From: Moniliophthora roreri | Lineage: Eukaryota > Basidiomycota > Agaricomycetes > Agaricales > Marasmiaceae | DNA length: 64,000 nucleotides | Assembly: GCA_001466705.2 (NCBI GenBank) | Contig: LATX02000196.1 | Span: 1 to 64,000 of the forward strand | Direction of reading: 5' to 3' | Shown here: positions 9,166 through 21,858 of the stretch, one piece after another | Layout of the letters: each line of letters opens with the position of its first letter | How positions within the stretch are numbered: the stretch's first letter is position 1 | The notes under the pieces: model-generated | What the model was told of the DNA's origin: nothing | Database searches by the model: none | Seen by the model: the letters and a program-made list of their open reading frames with translations, nothing else | Program-made: the position numbers and the translations under genes

Positions 9166-11322
9166 CCATCGACCTTCCGTTGGATCTTTGCAGCGTATAT
9201 GCATTACCGAGGCAGGGCCAGCAAGGCTCACTGTGCAGGAAGTAGCGGGCAACCATGACATATTGTAGAGTTCACTCACGGTAAGTATACGGCCTTCGAC
9301 GTTGTTAACTGCGACAAGTTGCTGCGCGTTCAACTTCCATCGGCAGTGATCCGTCGGACTTGCTGGAACCAATAAGATGACGAGTATTCCACTAGGCGCT
9401 CGAATCTCTGGGCATTGATCCACTGTCATAACCACGTTTCATGGTGTCGGGTATCAGGGCAGCCAACGGAAGAGTGTATGCCAAGGGATGGTAGGCGGTT
9501 GTGCGGTTTAGACGCTCAAAACAGTGTTGAGGCCTTGAGGGCAGGTCAAGGATCCCGTGACACAGACGTTTGCCGAAAATCAGATTTCTCGGTCCTCCCC
9601 GCTTTCTGCTCTTATGCTCTCAGCGATGCTTGGAATTCCGGAAATACTACCAAAACTGCTATGCGAACCTTAGCATCGATCGATCATGGATCATTAATAG
9701 GCGCAGCGTGTCAAACCTCGAACGCAAGGGGAATCAACAATGTTTACAAAAAGGTACGCCGCTAGCAACATGAACACTGAAGTGACCTATACTAATCAAG
9801 TGCGTTAGCCCAACTTCACTTGACGAAGAAGCAGACTTTTATCGTCACAACAGCCAGTCCGAGCCTAACCAAAATTGATGGATTACATGGACACTCCAAG
9901 AATACGGAACAGTGTCAACGCTTTTGGGGTGCGTTTTTTTTGTCAACATCTTTGGGGTGGTTTCACTTATCTGTGTATCCATAAGTCTTGCCTTGCGATC
10001 GAAACCTTGGTGCTCTCAGTTCACAGCTGAGCGTCCTTTCCTGATGGGGTACGCTTTCTCTCTTCCGGGATTTATATTGTGCCTTCTGACCCCCAAAATC
10101 TAGGCCCATGTTTAACTCAACACGAAACCGAGTCAGCTTCATGTCGTGATGATGGAAAGCTATGGCATCTCTAGCCAGCAAACCATTGAACACTAGGCAC
10201 CCCGGCGTCTATTCAGCGAGTTTGCTCCATGAAGCACAATCATGCGCGATCCAAGCAGCAGCTCCGCCAGCCTTCTCATCGCACCGAGCCATGAAGGTAT
10301 ACGAAACGCCGACCATTCATGGGTTCAACCTTCTTCATCCGGGAATGACGGCATCATGGGATTCAGGATACGCATAGTTGGATTTTGCATGTGTCACCGG
10401 TCACCTTGTGGCGGCTTCCGTGGCGGCTTCTTAATGAACTCCCCCCTCAAGTACGCAATTCTATCAGACGAACGAGACATAATCCACGGTGAAATCGCGT
10501 TCTTCATATGCATCGAGGATCGTCTGTCAACAAACGATATCACCCCACATTGTCTATCTTTCCACCGTACCGGTACGCACGTGGGCTCGAGTTGTGCACC
10601 GTGCACTAGGTCAATCCGAGGACCGACTGTAGGAGGGATAGAGAGTGGAGCCATAGCCGTTGAGCGCTGAGCGCTTGGACAAGATGTTGATTCTCTTCAC
10701 CGGTACCCCATCCGACAGGCTATCGGTCCGGTTGACCTTTTACATGTCTTTGGCACCTCGCCATCGCCATATCTTCGTCTGATCGTACCGGATCCCTATG
10801 GCCCTAAATAACTGCCCGATAACGAGGAATACACCCATGAGTTGGAACCGCTGCGTTGGAGATCTATGTTCTCCCACCTGTGATAGGGGTTCACGCCTTT
10901 GGCCCCATTCCTCCACTGGTCCCATTCGCACCTCGAGCACGTCCTGTGGCCAAGACCTGTAGCACTAGTACACATCTCAACTAACGCCGTTGACGTACGT
11001 TAGTTGCCTTGGCCCTTGGGTAAGGGGTTAGGCTCCATCTGTTAGTGTCCCCGGCCGAGTCCCACGTACCCTTTTTCGTATGGCGTTAATGTGGAACCGT
11101 CTTTTGGGTTTGAATTCATTGCACCTTATGTTTTTATTTGACGCTCTTTGTTCGTGAATGGACCTTCTGGATACCTACTTTCTGGATACCTACTTTGTAA
11201 TACTACTTTGTAGCTACTTGACCACTAATGTCCAAGTCACTGTGCTGGTTACATTTCATACTTGCCTTGGTAGTATACGCGCATATGATACCGACGTTCT
11301 GGAGTGCCCTAAAGGCTAGCAG
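9166..11322. other. No gene recognised
   Basis: No conserved domain or long open frame is visible. About 10,700-10,990 on the plus strand reads as a coding-like stretch (contains HVFGTSPSPYLRLIVPD and later NEEYTHELEPLRW) interrupted by stops, which suggests an unidentified decayed gene. Near 10,980 there is a small inverted repeat AACTAAC / GTTAGTT, and near 11,163-11,195 a direct repeat TTCTGGATACCTAC. Confidence 0.4.
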
Positions 11323-11875
11323 GTGCGGAAACGAGTATCGCATCCTCATCTGACGCGTCACTTCTTACCAATACACCACTCGAACGACACAAATGCATGC
11401 GCCGCCGCAATCCCTCTTCCCCCGTTTGAACGAACAGAAATGAATATGGACATTGTGGTTTTGAATGTAGATTTTTGTCGATCTCTTCGGGTATTTTTGC
11501 TCATCCAAATCTTTATGGTAAAGACTGGCCAAGTTCCGAAAGGCAACACCGAGTCGATACCCTTTATCCACGGCCGGGAGATTTATCGAAAAGCTGGGGA
11601 ACGGTCTCATGATAGGTGCGATTTTATCTCCCCTAGAGTTAATTTTGTTTTCTGACGCGAACCTACATGCATTTTCAGTCCAACTCGCACAAAACCAAGA
11701 CTCGAACAAGAGTAATACTTCAGCTTCATGTCGTGATGGAGAGCTGGATAATCTGCGACTCGTGAGGTCATTCAGCTTCGAAGAGGAGGATGGAAATGGG
11801 CAAGACAATAAGGGTATCAGTACTGGTGGGTCGCTTCTCTCGTCCGAGTTGACTTTCATATTTCCTGACACTTAG
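11323..11875 (+). other. Possible unrecognised gene fragment
   Basis: A plus-strand open stretch to about 11,612, a possible intron ending ...TTTTCAG at 11,679, and a Ser/Asp/Glu-rich continuation to a stop at 11,875 (contains LVRSFSFEEEDGNG). No family is recognised. It may be a small hypothetical gene or a chance frame. Confidence 0.2.
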
Positions 11876-12179
11876 CCTCGGAGCAGGCTAAAGCAAACCC
11901 GGAACGACGCCTACCCTTCAAAGAGAAACCTTAAAAGAGAAACCGACTTTTGGCTGTCTTCAACCTAAACACTCAATCATCGATATACTTCACCATCGAC
12001 CCCAGCTTCCCATTCCACGTCATAGTGCAGCTGGCTGCTATCATACTCCAACATCAGCTTCAAGCCCAGGAAGTTCGCTCTCCTAGTCTGCGGCTTCAAA
12101 GAACCTACCACTATTCCTTCACACCGAACTACCCGCGACGAAGGCATTACGATAGCTACCAGCTGGGAAGAGCGTGTTT

Positions 12180-12880
12180 TCATGACCACAGGGAACCACG
12201 ACTCCTTACTATCACCAGTCGTTTTTCGGGTGGTTTCGGGTGGTATCGCTGTTTTCTTCATCGTCAAACGCGCATTTCGCCGACTCCCATTATGTCGCCT
12301 CGTGGATCCAGAAGAGAGCCTGGCCCTGCACGTCCACCTCGACCATTACCGCCCGGTTCAGCAACACGCCTGGTATGAGGTCTCAGCTCGGCAGTCGAGC
12401 AACCTCGACTTCTTCGGTGACCTTGCCGGAAAGCTAGCTGCCATGATATGACTAAATGTATCATTGACGATGCCACGAGCCAGGTCTAGCCTCTGTTCCA
12501 GAAAACCAGTAAGTCTAGTGTACTCTTGCCATCTTTCAGCCTTACTAATTTGCTTGCAGACACCCTTAGGCTTCAGGCCAACGGCATTCCCACCGCCAAT
12601 CTCAGTCCAGCGGTTGCTGGTGTCAGGACTGTACTCTCCAGTCCTGGTGATGCTGGTGATGAGGTCAAGGCATGAGTGGGCAGCAGGTGACGTTTTGGTC
12701 CTCGAAAGTAAGTTGGCCCGGTTCATTCCTCAGCTCTTACTAAAACCTCGTAAATCTTCAAGGTGCCCTCAGCATTGTTCAAGAAACCCTCGGGCTCACG
12801 CATGCTGCGAACACGCTCATCGTTAACGGCTTATGGGAGTCGGTCTTCCGTGGATTCCGCTTTATCCCTCGATTCCAAAC
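12180..12880 (+). pseudogene. Possible decayed gene, family unknown
   Basis: Coding-like blocks in changing frames: a hydrophobic segment VVFRVVSGGIAVFFIV near 12,225-12,275, then LRLQANGIPTANLSPAVAG near 12,570-12,625, then LSIVQETLGLTHAANTLIVNG near 12,770-12,830. GT/AG pairs occur between some of them, but stops break every assembly I tried. The family is not recognised. Confidence 0.25.
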
Positions 12881-14657
12881 TTAAATGGAAGATCGTGATT
12901 CGAGCATTATTATCATGCTTTCCCATTACGATTCATGGATAAACACAGAAACTTCGCCACTGGCGGCCCGGCATTGAAGTGCCACGAACGTAACACTCGG
13001 ATGCACTATTGCAGCGCTTTCCTTCCTTGGAGACGGTGCATAGCGGGAGGTATGAGAGCCTCCTTCGCCATCTTTGGTTAGAGAGTAATTCGCCTCTATT
13101 AGCACCTCTTTCTTTGGGTATTATCATGTCGGAATTTTCCGTGCAAGTATGGGGACCTCCACCAGCCCGTTCGTTGACACTGCGCGCTAGTTTCACCCGC
13201 AGATCTCAGGCCCCCAATCACCGTCTTGCCTCCACGTACACGCCGGATCGTCTCACGCAGTCGCTCTCACCTTCTGAGCTACAATCGTACACCGTCTTGT
13301 TTCGGGGTTTATGCTCGAGAGTGTTTTTTACTGCCACAGCCAGCGAGCGACGTTATGGTTTGGGGAGTATGAACTCGGGCAAGTATGCGTCACGTCAGGA
13401 TAGCAGTTCACGCGTAGATGTCCTTAACCTATCTCGTGTGTAAGCACCGATCCTATTGATGTCTAATCACGACTTGGATACCCGATCTGATGGGCAATCC
13501 TGCTCATTTTAGGACACTAAACGCCTCACGCCACCCGACAGGCCCCGAGTCCGTGCCACACAATCGACCTCGAGTCTCGGAGCCTACGTGTGAGTAGCTG
13601 GCCCGTATGACGTTTTGAGGAACAAGAGTTAATGCTAACCTCTTCTGGCCTTCAGCGACCTTCTAGAGACCTTGTTAAGGATCAAGTCCTGCGACTTATT
13701 GGGTATTGAGATTGGGATGGCCTCAGACCGGTGTTCGCTAAATTCCTCGATCTCCCGTGAGCACGATTCCTCACTTCACGATGATCCGTCAACTATTAAC
13801 TCTCTTCGTTCAGATTCAGACTTCTTACGCTCTAAGATTGACACAATATGTGCTCCTTGTATTTGTTTCTGTCGTTTTTACGTTAATCTCAATCAGACCA
13901 GTTGCAGACCAGCCTGAATGATGAATCCAATCAAACGCTGCCACTTAAACAAGCCAGCATATGACGTTTGTGCTAGCAGGTTTGTCCTCACCTCCGTTAG
14001 CGCAGTCAGAGCTTCGACGTTCTTGTACCTGGCGCCGAGAAGAACGGCTTCTTTATTTCCTAATTCAACCTGTAAACCGTACCCACCCCACTGACGGCAC
14101 AGTGCACTTATGACGAGGGATAGATGAAAAAGGGCTCGTTCCCATCTACGACGGTTAGCCATATTCAAAAGGTGTTCATTTCTTCGTCGTTTTCGGTGTT
14201 CCCATGAATGCACATTACTCAATTCAACCGGCGACGTCATTTTGGCGGGAGCCCAGGTGCGTATGAAGGAAAACACCCATGTCTAGTACCTGGAAAGTAT
14301 AGATTCGCATTTCGCATTTGCGCGCCGGTAATAACAGGTGGCGTTGTGGCGTCGACGAAGAATCCCTAAAACTCTAAGTTTTCAAGGGCTGAAGTTCGTT
14401 TTTAAAGAGGGTGGATAATTCGCCTGGTTGAAGGCTTTGCGCTCATCCACAATCAGAATATAGACGTGGGCCAGTAATATTAGGTACTGAGATGACTCTG
14501 ATTCGGCTCTGACAGGTACGGCATTTACGCATCACATCGCGATCTTGCTTCTCAGAAAAAGAATATCAAGCGAATGCTGTGTGGGGACAGGACGAATGCA
14601 ATACTCGCTAGATCAGCTTATATATCGCAACACAGTATGTTTTTTGGAACCAATTCT
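12881..14657. other. No confident gene; coding-like fragments
   Basis: Plus-strand frames at about 13,009-13,443 and 13,672-13,917 have a protein-like composition (for example SPSELQSYTVLFRGL) but no recognisable domain. The remainder to 14,657 shows no structure I can name. Confidence 0.3.
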
Positions 14658-15989
14658 ATGCAATCACCTCGTCCTGACCCCGTCCTCCCTATCGAGCTTA
14701 TCGACATCATCTTGGGACATTGTGATGAAGGCAATGCCCTCTTATATCCTTGCAGCCTCGTCGACCATTCGTGGTGGATTCTATGTGCTCGCCATCTCCA
14801 TGAAGGTAGAAGGCAAATTCGCCTTCACTCGCGCCTACAGGACTCGGATTCTCTATACACCTACCTGCCACTCTACCCACTCCGTTCCATCCGGAACATA
14901 ACTGCATACTTGCAGCCGGGACATGGTGAAAACTATGCCGATCCTTTTGCACTAGAGCGGCACATTACATCATCTCTTCATTGTATCAAGCAGCTGAATT
15001 GGAAGAACGTGGAAGCTCTGGCAATAGTAATGGATTTCAAAGGAGCTCTCTTCTTTCATCGACATTACATTTCCATCCTCCAAACTTCCTTTCCAAACAT
15101 TATCCGCCTCGACCTGCAGCTTCGTACTGAGACCTTCAACACTCTTTTCCTCTTTATCTGCTCTGTAACGCAATTGGAGGTTCTCGTGCTCAGTTGCGAG
15201 TCGCTTCATGATGACCACGATACTGAACCGCTTTGGGATTTACTTCTTCCACTACCTCTACACACCCTACATCTCAATATCGTTGTATTCCATGGCATCA
15301 GCAGCGACAACCTTTGTGGTTGGCTTCGTGGTCAGTCACCCATGAACAACCTCAGGTCCCTTTCCGTCATGAATTGCGACGGCTCTACTGGCCCTGACGA
15401 GAAGGTTCCGACATACATTCAGTTGAACAACGCCTTGACGTCGTTGTACCTCAGCTTCCCAGCCGATCATATAGATCCGCTCACTTACCTCGGCGACGAG
15501 GATGCTTCCGAATGTACGTGTATCGCTACTGTTCCATACTCGATTTCATTAAGTCAACGTGTAGATGTATATAACTTATCAAGTCTCAAGTCCCTTGAAT
15601 CACTCAGCATACATATTCCGGACTCCGAGGTGTCAGCATCAGCACCACTTCCTCAACTATCGGTCATACTCATGCGGCTCATAAGCACCCTGAAATCCAT
15701 CACGTCCACTCGTTTGCATAAACTCAATCTCATCAGTGGGGAGAACAACTTATTTCCGACTACAGAATGGAACAGTCTTGACGAGGCGCTATCCTCGGAA
15801 CCATTTTTGTTTGTCGAGAAGGAGATTTTTGTTCCCATTGTCGATCGGGACGCTGCAGACATCGGACTCGTCATGCAACATGCAAAGCAGCTCTTTCCTC
15901 GGTGTCGAGGGCAGCAACGCTTGTCTGTGACACATCTGGACCGATATGGATTTAGTGGAGTGAACTTATTGGAGCAGAGTCCGCTATAG
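14658..15989 (+). CDS. F-box protein with leucine-rich region
   Basis: A 443-residue single-exon frame. DPVLPIELIDIILGHC at residues 7-22, followed by a hydrophobic stretch ending SWWILCARHL, is an F-box that would recruit Skp1. The rest has irregular leucine-rich spacing (for example NIIRLDLQL, TQLEVLVLS, LPLHTLHLN, NALTSLYLSF, SLESLSIHI), as in the substrate-binding part of many basidiomycete F-box proteins. Upstream in-frame Met codons at 14,574 and 14,637 are possible; I chose 14,658 because it leaves the usual short leader before the F-box. It converges on the GH76 gene that ends at 16,237. The target protein is unknown; such genes are numerous and fast evolving in Agaricomycetes. Confidence 0.75.
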   Translation: MQSPRPDPVLPIELIDIILGHCDEGNALLYPCSLVDHSWWILCARHLHEGRRQIRLHSRLQDSDSLYTYLPLYPLRSIRNITAYLQPGHGENYADPFALERHITSSLHCIKQLNWKNVEALAIVMDFKGALFFHRHYISILQTSFPNIIRLDLQLRTETFNTLFLFICSVTQLEVLVLSCESLHDDHDTEPLWDLLLPLPLHTLHLNIVVFHGISSDNLCGWLRGQSPMNNLRSLSVMNCDGSTGPDEKVPTYIQLNNALTSLYLSFPADHIDPLTYLGDEDASECTCIATVPYSISLSQRVDVYNLSSLKSLESLSIHIPDSEVSASAPLPQLSVILMRLISTLKSITSTRLHKLNLISGENNLFPTTEWNSLDEALSSEPFLFVEKEIFVPIVDRDAADIGLVMQHAKQLFPRCRGQQRLSVTHLDRYGFSGVNLLEQSPL

Positions 15990-16236
15990 AAACACTCGGG
16001 CGTCGGAATAAAGTATACATGTTGTAGTTCAAGCAGTAAAACACATGAATGCTCAGATGACTCATTCCAAACTTCCTCGCAACGAGCTTTCTATGTTTGG
16101 CGCTTGTCGAAGACGCCGGGCTTCCTCCGTTTTTGGGAAAAGAGGTATCCCAACGCTTCCGCGGCCTTGATTGTTCAGTTGTACAGCACATTCTGGTTAG
16201 TCTACGAAGAATATCTAAAGTCTATTTTCTTTGGAT

Positions 16237-18640
16237 TCAACTATGTTGACTAACATAATCTGGAGGGAGCTCATCCTCCCGCCACCGCCCCGGCTGAAGC
16301 CTTTCGTTCAGCAACCTGACAAGCTCCACTGTCGGAACCATACTACTGAACCTCAAAGTTTCAGTACCTAAGGTCGAAGATGGGCCCGTATATGATGAGG
16401 TACCGCTGAAGTCAGAGGACGTGGTCGTGTTCTGAGCTTCGGGCCGGTTGGTACGAGGCGCCGGCGCCTGTTGACGAGCCTTCTCGGGTATCCAGGTAAA
16501 TGGCCGGACCTGGTGCGTCGAGTCGGAGTTCTCGGTGATGTTCCGGTCGCCATCTCTGGTGTTTGTTAAACTTTGGGCTTGTCTAGCCCTTCTGCGGCGA
16601 ATAAGATAGAGGACGAGGATCAGTAAAAGCGCTAAAAATGCGAGCCCTCCGACCACACCGCCCACTATTGCTCCGACATTCAAAGGTGCCTTATTGGAGG
16701 GCTTGTCGCCACCTGTGGTTGGAGTATTAGGTCCACCGCTGGTTATGTCCAATGTGTCATTTCGGATAGGAATAGCCGCGATCAACATGCTGAGTGCATT
16801 GGTCTGGTTGTTGAAGGAGAAATTTGAAGACGGCGGCCCTGTCCATGAGGCAGCATAGACATTAGTTCCTGGCTCCCGTGTATTATCCAACACTGCATTG
16901 TACTTAACGATCCGAGCCATGAGAATACTTAGTAATAAAGAGTCGAACATACGTACCTGTACCCCAAGGTATTCTCTGATAAAATTCCGAAGATCTGAGC
17001 GGGTCGTGTTCCTACTATAAATGGCTGCTAGCCCCCGGACCACGTATTGACTGACGAGTTCAGCACTAGCTTGTGTCGCTGCGATACTTGTTGATAAGAA
17101 CACAATAAGTTTTTCGACGGTGAAACTTGCACTTACTACTATCGGCCGCTATAATACCATCTACACTATGCCATTCTCGATGTGACACAGTTTTATTTAC
17201 GACCTCCAAAAGGCTGCGAAGGAAATTCAGTAAGGGGAATGATTCCAAGAGCTGAAGGCCTACTGCTGTACAATAGTGTCACTTTGCGTCACTGAAGCGA
17301 GGACAGCAAGACCTTCAATCATCACTCCCGCATTAGCCGCGAATGCCTCGTCTTTGGGAGCACATGTGTCGGCATCTATACCATCCAACAGAACGCCCTG
17401 GGCATTTCGCAAGTGATTGAAGTAGAACGCTTCTGTCTCTGTCGCAGAGTCGATATATGTTTGATTCTTTGTGGCTTCTGCCAATAGGGACGTCGCTCTA
17501 GGACTAGGTTAGATTTGCATAGTTATCGGAATGAACAATCGGTAGGCACATGAGATATGACCTAAGTTAAACTTGTCGTTGGTTATTATACATGTAGTTG
17601 ACTTCGTGGACTCACCCAGTAGCAAGTGTGTTCACGAATCCGCTATTTGGATCATTTATCTAACAACGATGTTGGAAAAAGTTTGTCCTACAGATTAGAC
17701 GGGGCCTACCCAAAAGGTTCCACCGACCATGGTGACTGTGATGGACCGTGATAAATGTGAGTCAATCATGTTACGAACGTTCCAAGAACTGCTGCTGCAA
17801 ACTTACGATCTCCGCAAATTGGTTTAACTGTGACATTTTTTTGGAATATCTTTCCGCTCTGGAGTTCATCCTCAGAAAGCGTATAGTTTCTCCCACCGCT
17901 CCAAGCTAGTTCTGCCCAATCGAGGAATTTCCGATCAGAATATGCTGTATAGGCGTGGGTGGCAGCAATGCTGTGTGCTCTATATTTTTTTATATCTGTT
18001 CGGTGATGGCTTTTCGACTCAGGTAAAGACAGAAAAACTCACAATCCCCAGTTCATCTGTTTAAGAGTAATATCACCGGTCATTGTCATCAGCGAGTGAG
18101 CAGAACGAATGAAAGGAAACTGACACTAGGAGGGATCATTGTCAGCGAGTGAAAAGCAAAGGAGATTAATCACGGCCTCACGCACTTTCCCTGCATGAAT
18201 CCTGGTCGGAAGGTTTCTGCCTGAGCGAAAAACTTGAGCAGCTGATCCTTGTAGATCGTTTGGTTGATGATCATGTCGAATTCTGCCATTTCGGAGAAAA
18301 ATCTCCCCGCTACACCGTAGTTGCCATCTGGAAACACAGACATTAGTCTTGGTCTTCTCGACATCGTTATACAGGCGCTTGGTCATACCTTCAAATCTCA
18401 GCTGCCCATTTCCGTCTACCATTACTGAAATTGTCGTCTCTATGGCATCCTTCGCAATCGCAATTCTCTCCTCTGGGGATGTAGTTATGTTAGGGTGCTA
18501 TGCGACTGAGGTCAAGTATATGAGTAGGGATAGAGGAACTAGAAGACACATACCTGCCAAGCAGGATTGGGAGCAAAGCTTTGAGCGCTCGCGAGACTAT
18601 GAGTCACCGCGAGAAAGTAGATTAAAATGAAAGTAATCAT
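16237..18640 (-). CDS. GH76-family membrane-anchored protein, copy 1
   Basis: GH76 contains alpha-1,6-mannanases and the Dfg5/Dcw1 cell-wall proteins. Exon 1 (18,554-18,640) encodes a signal peptide, MITFILIYFLAVTHSLASAQ. Later exons carry the family pattern in order: GRFFSEMAEFD, MNWGL, HSIAATHAYTAYSD, TMVGGTFW, DPNSGFVNTLATG, LLAEATKNQTYIDSA, NAGVMIEGLAVLASV, YVVRGLAAIYSRN and NALSMLIAAIPI. A glycine-rich linker, one membrane helix (GGLAFLALLLILVLYLI), an RRRR stop-transfer signal and a ~110-residue tail follow, ending with ELVRLLNERLQ and LPPDYV (a PPxY motif, 16,255-16,266). About ten introns of 45-70 nt are present and the frame stays open. The paired aspartates of studied GH76 enzymes are not visible. 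It is a paralogue of 32,512-34,953. Confidence 0.8.
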
Positions 18641-20522
18641 TCCCCGAGCCTATGAATGAGATGAGTATATCGAGGTGTACCTCGTGCGTCTTATATGATA
18701 CTGCGGGTTGCATCAAAGAAGCACAGCATAGACATCGACTTGTAAGATGGTGGCACAGTAATGGGATCGCATCCAACTGCTATTTCTAGCTTGGGAAAGT
18801 TGTCGATAAAGCGAACACAGAGCAGGCATTATAGACTCCGGAGAAATAGACACATCCGGAAAATGGAGTCTGTGTTGCCTGTGGTCAATCGGTCTAGAAA
18901 TTGAGCGATGTTTCTCGACATTCAAGGGCCTGTACACGTACAGTGTGTATGCGATACCACCGTGTTCCCGAATCCCCTTGGAGACAGTCACAGCGGTTGT
19001 ATATATTAAGACGCGTCGATCAAACGATTTGATTGAGTCAATCTGGAAAAGGTGCGTGGTTGGGAGGCAATTTATCCGTTCTTCTTGCTTGATATATTTA
19101 GCGAAGCTTGGGGTCATCGTGATTCGTGGACGATGAGAATTCAGTGGAAAGGTCGGAGATTGAATTCCGCGGAGCTCACACTCAATTTCATGCGCGCCCT
19201 TTGGCCGACTCCTTTGCGTAGGATCTAGAGTCTCGTCTAATCGCGATACCGTAGGCCTGCCACCTCCAAAAAAAAAAGACGCAGAGACGCTAGGGTCAAA
19301 GAATGAACCCGAGGCACTCAGGGCTTTTACCGTCGGTATCAACGAGGATTAGAACCGGAAGAGGACGGATATTGGGCACTAGGGTTATCGTTTGAACTGG
19401 CAGTTGTGTACCAGGGAGGAGTACGGAACGCATCTCCCATTTCGTAGCTTCGAGTCTCATCTGATTTTTTTTTCCAGGTATACAAACTTCAGACGAGAAG
19501 ACTAGAAAACACCCTCAAACCCAAGATTTTCAATACGTTACTGGTGCGAAGCTGCATTGGACTACCGTTGAGGGCTGAGTCGAGGTTTAAATCTAGGGAT
19601 TTGGTGCGTGTTTCATCGTAACATAACCTCGTCGTTGCTCATCCTTCATACTCAGGTCGGACCAAGCTTGAAAAGAGAAAAAAAAACATCATATTATCAG
19701 ACCCACTGCTGCTACAAAGCCCGGGGAGAATATTCGTCGCCAGTGCTAATCTAGTTCCGACGTTCCCAAAAATCAGAGATACATACTTACGATATCAACG
19801 GTGCGACGTAGGAATCTTGACAGTGTTAGGCCAGTTGTATCTGACTTTAAATTCTTTCCAGACAGCATCATACCACAAATCTAGCGCGGCTCGCTATGAA
19901 ACGGCCCCAGGCACCTTCACATGGAGAACATCCTAACAGATGATAATCAGACCGTTTGTGTGGAAATCCAGAACTACGTCGGGTATTCTGCAACCTTCTT
20001 TCGCTCGACGATCCTTTAGTTTTAGCCAGCGCTATCATTCACGCGTGCCGGATCAGCACCGCTTGGCTGGCTTGGGGCCTTCAGGCCTCAGGTTTCGTGG
20101 ACAGACGTTATCTCTTGTTCGCTTCACCCTACTCGTCACAGAAATACAGATATATGCCTCGAACATCCGTTGAAAACATCATAAGCCTGCCATCCTAATC
20201 GAGGTTTGCTCTGTTGCTCAACCTATTGTATTAGACCATACTTATTGTACCAGACCATGCTCGAACCCGAAGGAAAAATCCTTGACTTGTTAATCAGCGG
20301 TCTCCCGCACCTTCTGCCGAACGCTCAATACTGAATTCTATTGATCATCATGATACGAAGAAGCCGTTGGACACGCCATCTGTGCCGCGCTCAATGAGCA
20401 TCACGGCGATGTGATATCGGTCAATACGTGAACTAAACGGTCGTCCAGTTCCAGAATTCTGCTTAAAAGCGCTGAGGCCATGGGTTGCACAGCGCCCATC
20501 ATCCCATTCTTGAACTCCTCCC
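18641..20522. other. Divergent intergenic region
   Basis: 1.9 kb between the divergently transcribed GH76 copy 1 and alpha/beta-hydrolase A. A minus-strand open frame at 18,713-19,342 shows no domain and is probably chance. No TATA box or repeat stands out. Confidence 0.5.
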
Positions 20523-21858
20523 ATGCCTTTCGTTAACGTGCAGACTGCCACTGGAAATGTGAGGTATAATTATACCATCTGCACGCCAACATCAACAGAT
20601 GCAAGCTCTTTAGAGCCTAATCTTCCGACGGTTCTCTTCATTCACACCATATTGACAACGCAAATTATATTTCATTGTGAGTCCTTGCTTTCTTGTGTGG
20701 GTACTCTGGAACGCGCGTCTGACAGTAATAACAATCTAGCTCAATTCGCAGACCCACGCCTCCGTCGTTTCAATCTTGTCGCCTTTGATACACGCGAGCA
20801 TGGAGAAACTGTAGGCGAACATATTCCGCTGAAATACGATGAGGTTGATGCCATGGAAGACACAGTCAAATTCTTAGTGCGTACTCATCTCCTGATTCTC
20901 TCTTCCTCAACTTCTGACATGTCTACCATAGGACGCTATCTCATTACCACCCTGTCATATCTGTGGGCTCGGATCTGGCACGACGGTAGCCCTACAACTT
21001 GCTCTCAAACACCCTACGCGAGTTCTCTCCCTCACTTTCTTCTCGCCGCTATGTATCGAAGAGGTGTGCTGTCGAGTCCTCGGGCTGTTGTGCCTAACTG
21101 CTAACAAGTGACCTACAGCCTCCAGAAGTCACCGAAGGTTTCGGAGAGGTGTTTGGGCGTTGGACAAGTGCATTGCCTGATGCGGATACAGTTGATGAGG
21201 AACTTCTTCAAGAAGCGTTCATGGGCCTCGCTGAATACGCGTTTACGAATATAGAATCGGCGTCGAAGCTTGCATTGACGTATGTCTGTTTACCTCTCTC
21301 TCTCCCCCCCTTCCCTTGCTTCTCTCGCCTTACGAGCCTCGGAATTCTAGAATCGGCTGGTACATCAACGAATGCAATCGGAGAAGATGGACTTACGAAA
21401 AGCTAGGGGCATGTAAAATGCTGATTATGGATTTTATGGCCAATCGCAAGGGTCATACGACTTCGGAGCTTGCTCAGATTACGTGCCCTATCGTGCTGGT
21501 GACAGCGGGGAACGGGGTCGGGTATCCTTCTGATTTCGCTGAACGGTTCCACAAGCAACTCGAGACGGCTAAAGTGCGGGTGTCGACGGTTAATATTCCT
21601 AATGCACCGCACTTTATGTGTGTGGACTATGGCGATATGTATGTTATTCGGCTTACTTCGGAAGGGATTATGATGACTCATAATGATTCTTGCAGTATCA
21701 ATCCTTTATTGTATGACCAAGTAATGTCGCAAATAGCTTCAGATTCTGCGTCTCTGCCTGCGATTCAACAGGCAGCGCTGGTTCATTCGCCGTGGCATAA
21801 CCAACTAAAAGCAGCAGGATGGGACGGTTCAGAAGACGACGGAATGTATTATATTTGA
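20523..21858 (+). CDS. Alpha/beta-hydrolase fold protein, paralogue A (Gly at nucleophile position)
   Basis: Six exons join in frame: 20,523-20,676; 20,740-20,876; 20,932-21,063; 21,119-21,279; 21,351-21,638; 21,696-21,858. The product is 344 residues. Strand beta-3/4 region: VLFIHT and FNLVAFDTREHGETVG. The nucleophile-elbow region reads PPCHICGLGSGTTVALQL: aligned with the usual G-x-S-x-G, the Ser position is Gly (codon GGA at about 20,974). PNAPHFMCVDYGD carries the expected catalytic His. No signal peptide is seen, so it is probably cytosolic. Related families in mushrooms have GLSMG here. Paralogues B and C lie at 35-38 kb on the other strand. It may be catalytically altered or inactive; the function is unknown. 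Confidence 0.8.

Noticed and set aside
18713..19342. A 209-residue minus-strand open frame upstream of GH76 copy 1.
   Set aside because: No domain and mixed composition; it lies in the shared promoter region, so it is probably a chance frame.
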